From a virus: a DNA stretch of 24,045 nt. The DNA lies in IMG/VR virus record IMGVR_UViG_3300020452_001287, positions 1-24,045 of that record, one strand, 5' to 3'. Below are positions 11,546-19,381 of the stretch, one piece after another; position 1 is the first letter of the stretch; every line of letters begins with the position of its first letter. The position numbers were made by a program, and so were the translations under genes. The notes under the pieces were generated by a model. The model saw only the letters and a program-made list of their open reading frames with translations, was not told the DNA's origin and searched no databases.

Positions 11546-13432
11546 TTATTTTGCTGACCAGTCAGGGCCTGCAGACGGTTCGGCAACGATTGGGACTGAA
11601 ACGATTCCAACCAATGGCGCAGCGTCCTCCATGCACTCTTTAAGGATGTTTTTCACGTGCTCTTCGCGCTCTTTTGGTGCTTCCAAAATAATCTCATCAT
11701 GGACACATGCGACTAATTTTATTTCTGGATCATCGCAAAGATGCTGTTCCCACAGCAGGGCTAAAGCCGCTTTTAGGCAGTCTGCGCCTAAGCCCTGAAT
11801 AGGAGAATTTAAGTTTGTGGTGAAGTTGGATTCACCTTTTTTGCACGGCATAAGGATTCTGCGCCTCCCAAATTTGGTTCTTACCTCTAGCTCTTCGTTG
11901 TTTCCCTGCCGGCGCTGCCAATCAACAACCCCAGGATATGCCTGTTTCCAAGCGTCAAGTTTTTCTTTTGCCTCCTCTACGGTCCACAAAATACCGAACA
12001 TAGATATTGCCTGCTGTCTTAAGGTCTTCGCGCCACACCCGTAAAGCGCCCCGAAATTTACAGCCTTACTCGCTGAACGTTCCGCGCTAGTAATACTTTC
12101 GGGGTCAGTTTTGCCGGTCATCAACATTGCCGACCCTCTGTGTACGTCTTCGCCGCGCAGATAAATGTCCAGCAAATTCGCGTCACCGGATACCTCTGTA
12201 ACAAGTCGAATCTCAAGCTGAGAATAATCAGCTACGCACAGTATCCGGTTTATTTCAGCTAAAAAACCCTTTCTGTATTTGGGCCCTCTTTTCAGCTGTT
12301 GTAAATTCGGATCACTACAACTAGCTCTTCCAGTTCTTACGAGCTGGTTATATCGAGCATGAATACGATTGTTTGGATAATGTTTCGCAATCTTTATTAA
12401 CTTTTCTGTGTAACTACACGCGACTGCTGCTTCTTTGTATTCTTTATAAATCCGAAGAATTTCAGAATCAGCGAGGTAAAAAGCTAAGACATTTTTATCG
12501 CAGCTGTAAGAAACCTTGCCTTTCGAGTCAACTTTGCTTTTGAGTGGCACGCCCACCAAAGCTAAAGCGACACCAAGCTGAGCCGGCGAACCAAGATTGA
12601 AGCCTTTTACCTTGTTCTTACCTCGGCCTGAAAACTCTGGATGGACTAAAAGCTCACCAGTGATTGGACATTTGTAATCTTCGAGAACGCCGTGGTGATT
12701 TAAGTATTTAATTACCTCACGTTTTTTCTCTTCTCTAATGTCGCGATCTTCGGCTAAGACCGCTTCATAATACTTAACGTCTAGTTTAAACCCGTTTACA
12801 TACATCTGGACAAATGCGGGTAATGCGCGGTTTTCCAGCTGCCAGATGTGCTCTAAATTTTGCGAGACACATGTTGCTCGAATCGAATCATATATTCCCC
12901 AAATAGTAGGGCCTACATCGTCAGCAGAATATTGAAGCTGTTCATCTAAAAATTCGCCTTCGTGGCCTACGAAAGATTTTTGAAGCAGGCTTTTTTCTGA
13001 CAGACGCTTGCCCAGAAATCTTTCGGAACAGGCCGCCAAACTGTTCAGGCCTTGCTTTTCAGGCAGACCTGAGGTCAAGACCTTGCTGCCCAAATACGTG
13101 TCAACCAACTGACCGCGCACAGGAAATCCCTGAACCTCAAGCCATCCACAATCAAATGCAAGATTGTGGCCCAGCTTCCCCCATTTGTCAGAAGCCAAGA
13201 ATTCTCGCAACGGAGCTAGGTCATTTCCGCATTTTTGAACATCAACTACGACCGCTTTTTCTCTTGTACCTAGTTGGATCAATAACAGCTGATCATGCCA
13301 GGGGTCTAGGCCTGTAGTTTCAATATCAAGCGCAATCAACCGACTGGTCAGTATCAGCTCTGATAGTGCTGTTATCAGCTGAGATCCGTTTGTGCAGTAG
13401 GTCCACGGATGTTTTGAGTGCATCGATGTCAT
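11546..13432 (-). CDS. polA: family A DNA polymerase with 3'-5' exonuclease
   Basis: 628 residues. The exonuclease domain shows ExoI DIETTG (Asp36, Glu38), ExoII NLAFDCGW (Asp95) and ExoIII YSADD (Asp173), so proofreading should be active. Polymerase motif A is VADYSQLEIR (Asp403), motif B RSASKAVNFGALYG with Phe461 at the position of E. coli Phe762, and motif C CVHDE (Asp580). There is no 5'-3' exonuclease domain, as usual in phage PolA. The ATG at 13432 lies 107 nt inside the 3' end of the upstream gene; it is kept because the exonuclease fold normally begins with the strand-helix WTYC...LITALSEL seen at residues 10-25. It is the replicative polymerase of this phage. Confidence 0.96.
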   Translation of the reverse strand: MTSMHSKHPWTYCTNGSQLITALSELILTSRLIALDIETTGLDPWHDQLLLIQLGTREKAVVVDVQKCGNDLAPLREFLASDKWGKLGHNLAFDCGWLEVQGFPVRGQLVDTYLGSKVLTSGLPEKQGLNSLAACSERFLGKRLSEKSLLQKSFVGHEGEFLDEQLQYSADDVGPTIWGIYDSIRATCVSQNLEHIWQLENRALPAFVQMYVNGFKLDVKYYEAVLAEDRDIREEKKREVIKYLNHHGVLEDYKCPITGELLVHPEFSGRGKNKVKGFNLGSPAQLGVALALVGVPLKSKVDSKGKVSYSCDKNVLAFYLADSEILRIYKEYKEAAVACSYTEKLIKIAKHYPNNRIHARYNQLVRTGRASCSDPNLQQLKRGPKYRKGFLAEINRILCVADYSQLEIRLVTEVSGDANLLDIYLRGEDVHRGSAMLMTGKTDPESITSAERSASKAVNFGALYGCGAKTLRQQAISMFGILWTVEEAKEKLDAWKQAYPGVVDWQRRQGNNEELEVRTKFGRRRILMPCKKGESNFTTNLNSPIQGLGADCLKAALALLWEQHLCDDPEIKLVACVHDEIILEAPKEREEHVKNILKECMEDAAPLVGIVSVPIVAEPSAGPDWSAK

Positions 13433-13679
13433 CTGGGTTCAAGCTCAATGAGATTGATTTTTGACCGCTATCCACAGAAAGCCTTACCGCCACATCGCCT
13501 TCCTCTTGGTGAAAACCAAGGGTTGCGCCAATGGAGCGCTCAATTTCTTCAGCATTTTTTGGACAGTCACCAAGCTCTATTTCGAGGGCAAACTCGAACG
13601 GAGCATCTGCCTGTAAATCAACCTTTGAAGACCGCTGAGTGGACAAAAAGAGAAACTCAAACTGTTTCAGGTTGCCCAA
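13326..13679 (-). CDS. hypothetical protein, 117 residues
   Basis: Begins with TTG at 13679 (GNLKQFEFLFLSTQRSS); a stop lies just upstream in frame and no ATG is available. The protein is acidic in its middle (ELGDCPKNAEEIERSIG) with a beta-type VAVRLSVDSGQKSISLSLN segment and a C-terminal DALKTSVDLLHKRI helix. No family recognised. Its last 107 nt overlap the start of polA in another frame. Position between primase-helicase and polymerase suggests a replication accessory role; nothing in the sequence shows it. Confidence 0.6.
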   Translation of the reverse strand: MGNLKQFEFLFLSTQRSSKVDLQADAPFEFALEIELGDCPKNAEEIERSIGATLGFHQEEGDVAVRLSVDSGQKSISLSLNPDDIDALKTSVDLLHKRISADNSTIRADTDQSVDCA

Positions 13680-13722
13680 AGCCTAGTCCCAATACTGAAA
13701 AGGGATGTGCCTTTTGGGCAAT

Positions 13723-16530
13723 TTAAGATTTCGTTAACGCATCGTCGCCTGTGAACCAACCTAGACCATTTTCGTCAAAACGTGCCTGGTGATACAATTC
13801 GTTGAGGTCAAATTCTGCTCTATCCGTCCCCTCCCTATGTGTTCCTGAATTTGCAACTTTATTCAAATCGCTGTCCTGGGCAGGGTTTAAAGCGTTGCAA
13901 TGGGTATCAGGTGCAACATTAATATTCTGAGAATCCTGACCCGAAAGCGTTTCCATTAATGACGCATCTGCAACGCAATTATTGCCACGCTTAACTTTTT
14001 CAGGTTTTGCAGTGCTTTTGCAGGATTCATCGTTTTGTTGCCGCGCACCTGCAACATTATTCAAATCGCTGTTAGGGACTGTGTTTTTGTAATTATGATG
14101 AGATGATGATCCCCCCCTCTCCTCGCGAGGCGCACTGTTTAAGCGTTCGAGGAGTTCGAGGCCTTCTGCAGTACAGGCGAACCAGTGACTTTCTGGAGCA
14201 CCTCTACGGCCCTCTGCAGGGCCTGGAGCTGATTGGATGAGCCTGCGGGTCTTAAGACGGTTTAAAGCGCTTCTAAGGGTGCTGGCTGTGGCCCTGCGTC
14301 CGATCGACACCTCCAGCTCTTTGCGGGTTGTTGATTCCCCTCTTGTGGTCTGTGTACGGATAAAGCTGTGAACCAGATCAATGACGGGTGTTTTCCCGCT
14401 GTACTTTCTTTTTCTTTCTACGGGCGTGAAATCTTCGATATCCAAAGAGTCATCGTCATGCAGAAGTGTGACTAGCTTGTCATTTTCACGGCCAATTCTT
14501 GATTTGCCAATAGTGATGATTCTGCGCATTTCTGTATCTGGACCATAAACATCTTCCTTGCATTCATCTTCACTGGGTTTATCTAATGCCCAGGTCTCAG
14601 TAACAGCGTCTCCGATACTTGAGTGCCCTCTAAATCCTCCATTGCGATTATTGTGATGTAATATAAGAATTGAACAGGCTGGGAATTCAGTACCATTATC
14701 GACTTCTAAGTCTCTTAGAGGTTTAGATATCTCCTGCTTATTATTATCCACCAAAGGCATACATCCAGACAGTGAGTCAATGATGACTAACTGAGGCTTA
14801 AGCTCGTTTAATTTTTGATAAAAACGGCGCTGCCACTTGAGTCTGAACTTTGGCCACGAATAAAAATTAGGGTCTTCATTGATACCGTGAGACTCTAATT
14901 GGTTCTCAAAGATTTCCCTGGACTGGTCTCCGTTGCACCATAAGACGGTCCCTTTTCGTACCGGCATATTTGCTCCTCTGACTTTAAAGGGACGGCCTTG
15001 CAGGATGTGTTTTGCAATTGCTGCAGCGGTCTGTGATTTACCTGTCCCGTAACCTCCATGCAGGCAGATCACGCTTGGAGTCAGCAATAAATCGGGAATG
15101 ACAAAATCCAGACCTACTAGGCCTTCACGTCGTTGAGTGCAGTTTTGGGGACCCGCCGCGGTTCTGAAGTCGTGGTCGTCCTGTAGGGCCTGATAGATCT
15201 GTTCTGTGCCCCAGCGCAGCTGGTGATCTGAAGCAAGGCGAGCGAACTCAATCGATTGCTCTGCTGGATTTTCAAACGTTTTCTCAATCCACCTGGCCCA
15301 CTCCAACGTGGATTTGTCCTTGGGGTCGTAGGTGACCTCCCGTTTGAAGGCGACAGCTGCCTGAAAATCGTCCGGGTAGGTCTTACCCAGCAGTTTTGCG
15401 CCTTCTATGCAGTATTCCTCCAAGGTGGCGGCATTAGGCCAGCCGGCGTCAATGTCCCCAGTTCTGAGGGCGTGCAACAGCTTGATAGCCCCGCCGCCTA
15501 CACGTTCCTTGTGGCACAACCAGCCAAATAACCCGCGCCCTTTTTCTTTTCCTTCCCCTTGCTGATCAGGCCAAAGGGTGAAGCTGGTTCCTGATTGCGA
15601 GTCATGAAACGGGCAACCTCCGACCAAAGGCTTTTCAGGGTTTCCGTGCTCCCTGGCCAAGGGCTGGCGGTCTTCTCTCCAGACATCAGCCTTGTAAAAC
15701 TGCCAAACCAAAGCGTTCGGATCATCTGGCCCGGTTTGCTTGCCCTGGCTGTCTGTACTGACCAAAGGTTCGAGGATCTGAACCTTGAAATCGCGGGCTA
15801 ATTGCTTGACGTTTTTCCCACTCAGTGGGGCCTTGTCCAAGCCTTGTTCCAGGGACTCCATCAACGCAGCCGGAACATAAGTTTCCGACTGTTGGCTGTG
15901 GTGGTCCATCAACCAGCACAAGATGCGATCAGGCAGATCCGCGACCTTGCCTCCGTTGTATGACAGCCACGAATATTGCCCCTGGGTGTCCGGGTGATAG
16001 GACCCCGGCAACACGGAATAACAACCGCCGTAGCGAATGCACACCTCAGAGTTTCCGCCTTTTTTCAGGTCTTCGTCGAGCTGCTCCCGAATCATTTTTT
16101 CAAAAAACTGGCGGTGGCCCTCTGGCATCCGGTACAGCAATTGGCGATTTGTGGGTTTCCCTCGCCAAGACATGGTCCCCGGGTCAGCTATGGCCGGATA
16201 TTCCTGACCCATAAACGCTTCAAAAACCGCCTCAGCCTCTAGCCCGTCAATATCAACAGCGACCAAATATCCACCCGCAGGACCCGTTAAGACACCGAGG
16301 CCATTCTTTTTGACCGTGCGCAGGGCTCCGGTCTTGCGGTTTTTGACTTTTGATGTTTGACGCCACTTTTTAAAGACCTCCTCAGGGCTCAGGCCTTTGT
16401 TGCAATCTCCGTTGAACGCCCATTCAGGCGTTTTCTGCCCCGTGAACGCGGCCTTGTCTTCAAGGATGTTGTAGGTCCAGTCCTTAGGGAATGTGCCATT
16501 TCTCAACTGGTCTATTGCGCTCTCGTTCAT
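13723..16530 (-). CDS. primase-helicase fusion (AEP prim-pol plus RepA-type ATPase)
   Basis: 935 residues. Residues 30-205 are an archaeo-eukaryotic-type primase/polymerase domain: GVLTGPAGG, the metal-binding VAVDID (Asp93, Asp95), and VLPGSYHPDTQGQY with His179. Residues 300-350 carry a zinc-finger-like CPFHDSQSG...WLCH (Cys306, His309, Cys339, His340). Residues 485-690 form a RepA/RecA-type ATPase: Walker A GGYGTGKS, Walker B LVIIDSL (Asp585) and HHNNRNGGFRGHSSIGDA. Residues 705-800 read as a winged helix (TRKELEVSIGRR...SALNRLKTRRLI). The last 130 residues are polar and probably disordered, with N..VA(N/G/D/P) repeats. It starts the replication operon and should make primers and unwind DNA. 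Confidence 0.88.
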   Translation of the reverse strand: MNESAIDQLRNGTFPKDWTYNILEDKAAFTGQKTPEWAFNGDCNKGLSPEEVFKKWRQTSKVKNRKTGALRTVKKNGLGVLTGPAGGYLVAVDIDGLEAEAVFEAFMGQEYPAIADPGTMSWRGKPTNRQLLYRMPEGHRQFFEKMIREQLDEDLKKGGNSEVCIRYGGCYSVLPGSYHPDTQGQYSWLSYNGGKVADLPDRILCWLMDHHSQQSETYVPAALMESLEQGLDKAPLSGKNVKQLARDFKVQILEPLVSTDSQGKQTGPDDPNALVWQFYKADVWREDRQPLAREHGNPEKPLVGGCPFHDSQSGTSFTLWPDQQGEGKEKGRGLFGWLCHKERVGGGAIKLLHALRTGDIDAGWPNAATLEEYCIEGAKLLGKTYPDDFQAAVAFKREVTYDPKDKSTLEWARWIEKTFENPAEQSIEFARLASDHQLRWGTEQIYQALQDDHDFRTAAGPQNCTQRREGLVGLDFVIPDLLLTPSVICLHGGYGTGKSQTAAAIAKHILQGRPFKVRGANMPVRKGTVLWCNGDQSREIFENQLESHGINEDPNFYSWPKFRLKWQRRFYQKLNELKPQLVIIDSLSGCMPLVDNNKQEISKPLRDLEVDNGTEFPACSILILHHNNRNGGFRGHSSIGDAVTETWALDKPSEDECKEDVYGPDTEMRRIITIGKSRIGRENDKLVTLLHDDDSLDIEDFTPVERKRKYSGKTPVIDLVHSFIRTQTTRGESTTRKELEVSIGRRATASTLRSALNRLKTRRLIQSAPGPAEGRRGAPESHWFACTAEGLELLERLNSAPREERGGSSSHHNYKNTVPNSDLNNVAGARQQNDESCKSTAKPEKVKRGNNCVADASLMETLSGQDSQNINVAPDTHCNALNPAQDSDLNKVANSGTHREGTDRAEFDLNELYHQARFDENGLGWFTGDDALTKS

Positions 16531-16543
16531 CAGAATTAAGTGA

Positions 16544-16564
16544 CAACCTCAATAAGTTGAACTT
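16544..16564 (-). promoter_or_regulatory. AACTT-N4-AGGTTG element upstream of the primase operon
   Basis: Plus-strand CAACCT-CAAT-AAGTTG followed by GAACTT, 14 bp before the primase ATG. Both ends are identical to the element before nrdJ (10098-10118) and only the spacer side differs. The divergent gene at 16669 has its own weaker element at 16603. Confidence 0.6.
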
Positions 16565-16602
16565 ACCTAGAGACTGTCGGCCATTACTGGGACCCATTCT
16601 CA

Positions 16603-16619
16603 TTATTTTTTATAGGTTG
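16603..16619 (+). promoter_or_regulatory. T-rich TATAGGTTG element upstream of the 16669 gene
   Basis: A run of T followed by TATAGGTTGC, 50 bp before the start of the rightward gene. The right half agrees with the ARGTTG half-site of the other elements; the left half is poor. It forms a back-to-back regulatory region with the primase element. Confidence 0.4.
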
Positions 16620-16668
16620 CGTTTGATAGTTGTTCTGGATAAACTCTGAAAAGTCATGCTCGTGCGCT

Positions 16669-17394
16669 ATGTCCAAGGGACCAAAAATCCCCATAGGTTC
16701 TCTGGACCCGTGTTTTGGCGACGGTGCTGTCAATTACGCGGTCTGGTTCAGCAAATTTGTAGACGCCAACGGATGGACGAATCCGAAGCTGATCGCCCTT
16801 GCTAGGCGTTTATTCGGTGACGAAAAGGGCTATATGCACAGCAGCCAAATCCAACAGCTAAAGCTGGGTGGACTTAAAAGCCCTGGGCCCAGGTTCTTTG
16901 CTTCATTGGTGGCCATTTGCGCTGAAATAGATAAGTTCCAAAAGGGGGAACAAACTGCTGATTCCCCAAGTTTCAAAGGCTTAGAGCACTTAATTGAAGA
17001 CGCGCAAATAATGCGAGACGACGAAGGAAATCCCGCATCTTTGGGTTTTCACTTTGAGGTCTTTGTTGGATGGCGAAAACCGCCCATCTCATCTGTAAAT
17101 CTGGATTACAGCCCAGAACAGGCAAAAACCATCAGTTCAAACGCGGCTTACTACATCCGCAGGCTGATGACCGCTCATAACATCGATATTTTCAGGGACA
17201 TCAACCGTCTTTCTGAGACCTATTCCAGCACTGCTGCAGATCAAACAAAATTTGCCGACATCATCCGAGAGCAGACAACATGGGAACCAGACGAGCTGGA
17301 CCATGCCATGAGGTGCCTTTGTAACGTCCTCAAAAAACATTTTAAACAGGACAGAAAGCCTCTGGAACTGATGGACACCTTCCTTAAGAGTTAA
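16669..17394 (+). CDS. hypothetical protein, possible HTH regulator
   Basis: 241 residues from ATG at 16669 (MSKGPKIPIGSLDP); an upstream TTG would add 13 residues. The N-terminal part, NPKLIALARRLFGDEKGYMH, then SSQIQQLKLGGLKSPGPRFF and ASLVAICAEIDKF, resembles a helix-turn-helix fold of repressor type: helix, turn, a recognition-like SSQIQQLKLG, and a packing helix. The rest is helical with no enzymatic motif. It is the first gene rightwards from the divergent region opposite the primase operon, a natural place for a regulator of the early/replication switch. Both the HTH and the role are inferred. Confidence 0.5.
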   Translation: MSKGPKIPIGSLDPCFGDGAVNYAVWFSKFVDANGWTNPKLIALARRLFGDEKGYMHSSQIQQLKLGGLKSPGPRFFASLVAICAEIDKFQKGEQTADSPSFKGLEHLIEDAQIMRDDEGNPASLGFHFEVFVGWRKPPISSVNLDYSPEQAKTISSNAAYYIRRLMTAHNIDIFRDINRLSETYSSTAADQTKFADIIREQTTWEPDELDHAMRCLCNVLKKHFKQDRKPLELMDTFLKS

Positions 17395-17509
17395 TTAAAA
17401 AATACAGGTTATAACTTTTTTAGGTTGCCTGTGGGCAGCACTTAGGGATACAACTCAGGCATCTGGGAGTTGATCTTCATGCCAGACCGTTCTCAACGTG
17501 TTCTGAGCC
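17395..17509 (+). promoter_or_regulatory. leader of the candidate SSB gene with AACTT-N4-AGGTTG element
   Basis: 115 bp between two rightward genes. The element AACTT-TTTT-AGGTTG occupies 17413-17427, the same short-spacer form as before nrdJ and primase, and is oriented towards the downstream gene 83 bp away. The long leader suggests that the SSB-like gene is transcribed separately and strongly. Confidence 0.55.
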
Positions 17510-18226
17510 ATGCCTCTGAAATCTGCATCGAAAAAGCCTGTCAAGGAGTTTCTACCCGCTTCGTTCAAACTTCAGCTTGAAAAAGAAGAACAAGAGCGGG
17601 CAACGCGACAAAAACTAAGCGAGGGACCGGGTCGCTACCTAAGAGCCCCTCAGGAAGTAACAAACGAGAAAACCGGAAAGATTGAACCCGGCTCGATTGA
17701 ATTCAGGGTTATGTCAGAGGCGGTTTTCGGCTTCAACTTGTGGCACGAAACCCCCGAAGGTGGCCGCGCATGTATGCGATGGCTGGCTGAAGATTTGCTG
17801 GCCAAAGGTATTGAAGGCGGAAACATTCCCGCTGACATGCTCCCCGAAAAGTACGAGAAATACGCAAAGAGTGGAAACCCCAAGGTTTCTAAGTGTCTGT
17901 CGATGGTGGTGCTGAACATCAGCGAAAGCTCAAAGAATGATCGCAACGTCTTCCAGATTTGGGACCTAGACAAAGTCACGATCTTGGAGCAGTTCGCGGC
18001 AGCTTGCGCTTCGCAGAATTTTGGGTATCCCACTAATTACGATTTTGTGTGGAGCCGAGTCGGCCAGGGGACCAGCACTAAGCACACGTTGCAGCCACAA
18101 CCCCCCTATGAGCTTCCACAAGACATTCAAGACGATTATTCCGCTCTGTCGGTCAATCTAAAAGCCCATGCCTCTGGCGGGCCTATGGACGAGGTCTGGA
18201 GTGACATTCAGAAACGCGAAGACTGA
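17510..18226 (+). CDS. candidate single-stranded DNA-binding protein
   Basis: 238 residues, starting MPLKSASKKPVKEFLPASFK. After a charged N-terminus comes IEFRVMSEAVFGFNLWHETP and GGRACMRWLAED, then SMVVLNISESSKNDRNVFQI, WDLDKVTILEQF, and GYPTNYDFVWSRVGQGTSTK. In phage OB-fold SSBs (gp32-like group) one finds the same order: a FR....FG..LW...EG strand pair, a W.....VQI.E.... region and a Y D...R.G.G segment; here the tail is acidic-ending (SDIQKRED), as typical for SSBs. A terminator follows directly, so it can be made in excess. The assignment rests on pattern similarity and context, not on a search. Confidence 0.5.
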   Translation: MPLKSASKKPVKEFLPASFKLQLEKEEQERATRQKLSEGPGRYLRAPQEVTNEKTGKIEPGSIEFRVMSEAVFGFNLWHETPEGGRACMRWLAEDLLAKGIEGGNIPADMLPEKYEKYAKSGNPKVSKCLSMVVLNISESSKNDRNVFQIWDLDKVTILEQFAAACASQNFGYPTNYDFVWSRVGQGTSTKHTLQPQPPYELPQDIQDDYSALSVNLKAHASGGPMDEVWSDIQKRED

Positions 18227-18241
18227 ACGTCTTTGAACTAA

Positions 18242-18269
18242 GGGGAGATTTTTTCTCCCCACTTTTTTC
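18242..18269 (+). terminator. rho-independent terminator after the SSB-like gene
   Basis: A 7-bp perfect stem GGGGAGA/TCTCCCC with a five-T loop, followed by ACTTTTTT. It lies 16 bp after the stop of the 17510 gene and 18 bp before the next gene on the same strand, so it must terminate partially or mark a separate transcript start. Confidence 0.8.
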
Positions 18270-18286
18270 TGATTAGGACTAGATGA

Positions 18287-19033
18287 ATGCCACGCCGCTC
18301 CAGGGTTGAAAACATCCCTAAGTATGAATCCGTTCGCACCCAACAGGATGGAAATCGTTTTTATGACACACCGCTGGGATACATGCCCTCGGTAACCACG
18401 GTATTACGCAACGATAAGAAATTTGAGGGTTGGCGTAAGTGGGCAGGAGAGAAGAAAGCTAATTCAATTTTGCAGATGGCATCTGCGCGTGGGACCTGGA
18501 CTCATGACGCCTCTGAACAGTTTCTATTAACCGGAGAGCTGCCACGACATCACCACGTTTACCAGCCATGGTTTAACTCAATGAAGCCTTTCTTAGACAT
18601 CATTGATCACACCTTGCTGACTGAGGGGGCTCTATGGAACGCGGATCGATATGCGGGTGCCTGCGATTGCATTGGTTACCTGTCAGCAAATAACCCGCTA
18701 GTTAAGGATGTAGATCCAAATCAAGCGTGGTTGATCGACTTCAAGACAGCCAACAAACCAATCGGAGGCCCAAAGCTTTACGATTACGAGCTTCAGATTT
18801 CAGCCTATATAAAGGCGGCCAATTATGTATATCAGCAGCAAGGCTTAGTGATTCGCCAAGGGCTTATCGCCTGCGCTGTTCCTGATTATGCGGTTCAAAT
18901 TTTCACTATCGGGCGTGATGATATCAATCAACTCTATGCGCACTTCATTGAACGCCTAGAAGATTGGCACGACAAAAACAGCACTCCTGAAAAATTTATT
19001 CATACCCCGACTAACATCAATGTGGCAGACTAA
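18287..19033 (+). CDS. PD-(D/E)XK (RecB-like) exonuclease
   Basis: 248 residues. The expected elements appear in order: SVTTVL near residue 35, ARGTWTHDASEQFL (His73), RYAGACDCIGYL with the metal-binding Asp127, WLIDFKTA (Asp151, Lys153) and YELQISAYIKAA (Gln170, Tyr174). This is the RecB/Cas4-type nuclease core. In podovirus- and siphovirus-like cyanophages such proteins act as the exonuclease in replication and recombination or in degrading host DNA. It is followed 2 nt later by the next ORF and by thyX and rusA, forming a rightward operon. Confidence 0.85.
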   Translation: MPRRSRVENIPKYESVRTQQDGNRFYDTPLGYMPSVTTVLRNDKKFEGWRKWAGEKKANSILQMASARGTWTHDASEQFLLTGELPRHHHVYQPWFNSMKPFLDIIDHTLLTEGALWNADRYAGACDCIGYLSANNPLVKDVDPNQAWLIDFKTANKPIGGPKLYDYELQISAYIKAANYVYQQQGLVIRQGLIACAVPDYAVQIFTIGRDDINQLYAHFIERLEDWHDKNSTPEKFIHTPTNINVAD

Positions 19034-19035
19034 TC

Positions 19036-19314
19036 ATGAGTTTACGAATCTCCGATTTTTTCTGGGAAGACTTGCTTGAAGAGCAACATCGCTGGTCTAT
19101 TGAGCAGATTGCGATTTTTTACCAGACATCAATTGAAGAGGTTATATCCGCATTAGCCAAGGCCAATGAGAAGTATGCCAAAGACCCTAGATCATCTCTG
19201 TACTATCTGTCTGACAGCGACAGCGTCGGATCTATCACTGATCCCCTACCTGAAACATCACGCCGGAATGTTCATGGTTCTAGAGGGAAAACTAGGCCGA
19301 AAGATGGCCCGTGA
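19036..19314 (+). CDS. hypothetical protein, 92 residues
   Basis: Begins MSLRISDFFWEDLLEEQHRW and continues SIEQIAIFYQTSIEEVISAL, a helical segment with an HTH-like turn at YQTSIEEV, then loses regular character after about residue 50 (LYYLSDSDSVGSITDPLPET and a basic end). The coding quality therefore appears to move into the next frame, where a hydrophobic-charged helix follows. Either this is a complete short gene overlapping another, or the C-terminal part is the product of a frameshift. Confidence 0.55.
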   Translation: MSLRISDFFWEDLLEEQHRWSIEQIAIFYQTSIEEVISALAKANEKYAKDPRSSLYYLSDSDSVGSITDPLPETSRRNVHGSRGKTRPKDGP

Positions 19315-19381
19315 GTGGCTGATCGGAATTGCTGTCGTTGAATTATTTAAAAACAATGGAAAACAAAAACCCTCCGGTTGA
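19268..19381 (+). CDS. small ORF overlapping 19036 gene and thyX
   Basis: 37 residues from ATG at 19268 (MFMVLEGKLGRKMAREWL, then IGIAVVELFKNNGK). The same frame is open from 19166, where the sequence just before this ATG, SLIPYLKHHAG, also looks coding. It overlaps the preceding gene in a +1 relation and the start of thyX by 26 nt. It may be an independent small gene or the continuation of the 19036 gene after a +1 shift. Low to moderate confidence. Confidence 0.4.
   Translation: MFMVLEGKLGRKMAREWLIGIAVVELFKNNGKQKPSG

Noticed and set aside
15825-16242. Plus-strand ORFs of 129 and 88 residues opposite the primase
   Set aside because: Antisense to a well-supported prim-pol domain; Pro/Arg/Ser-rich shadows.
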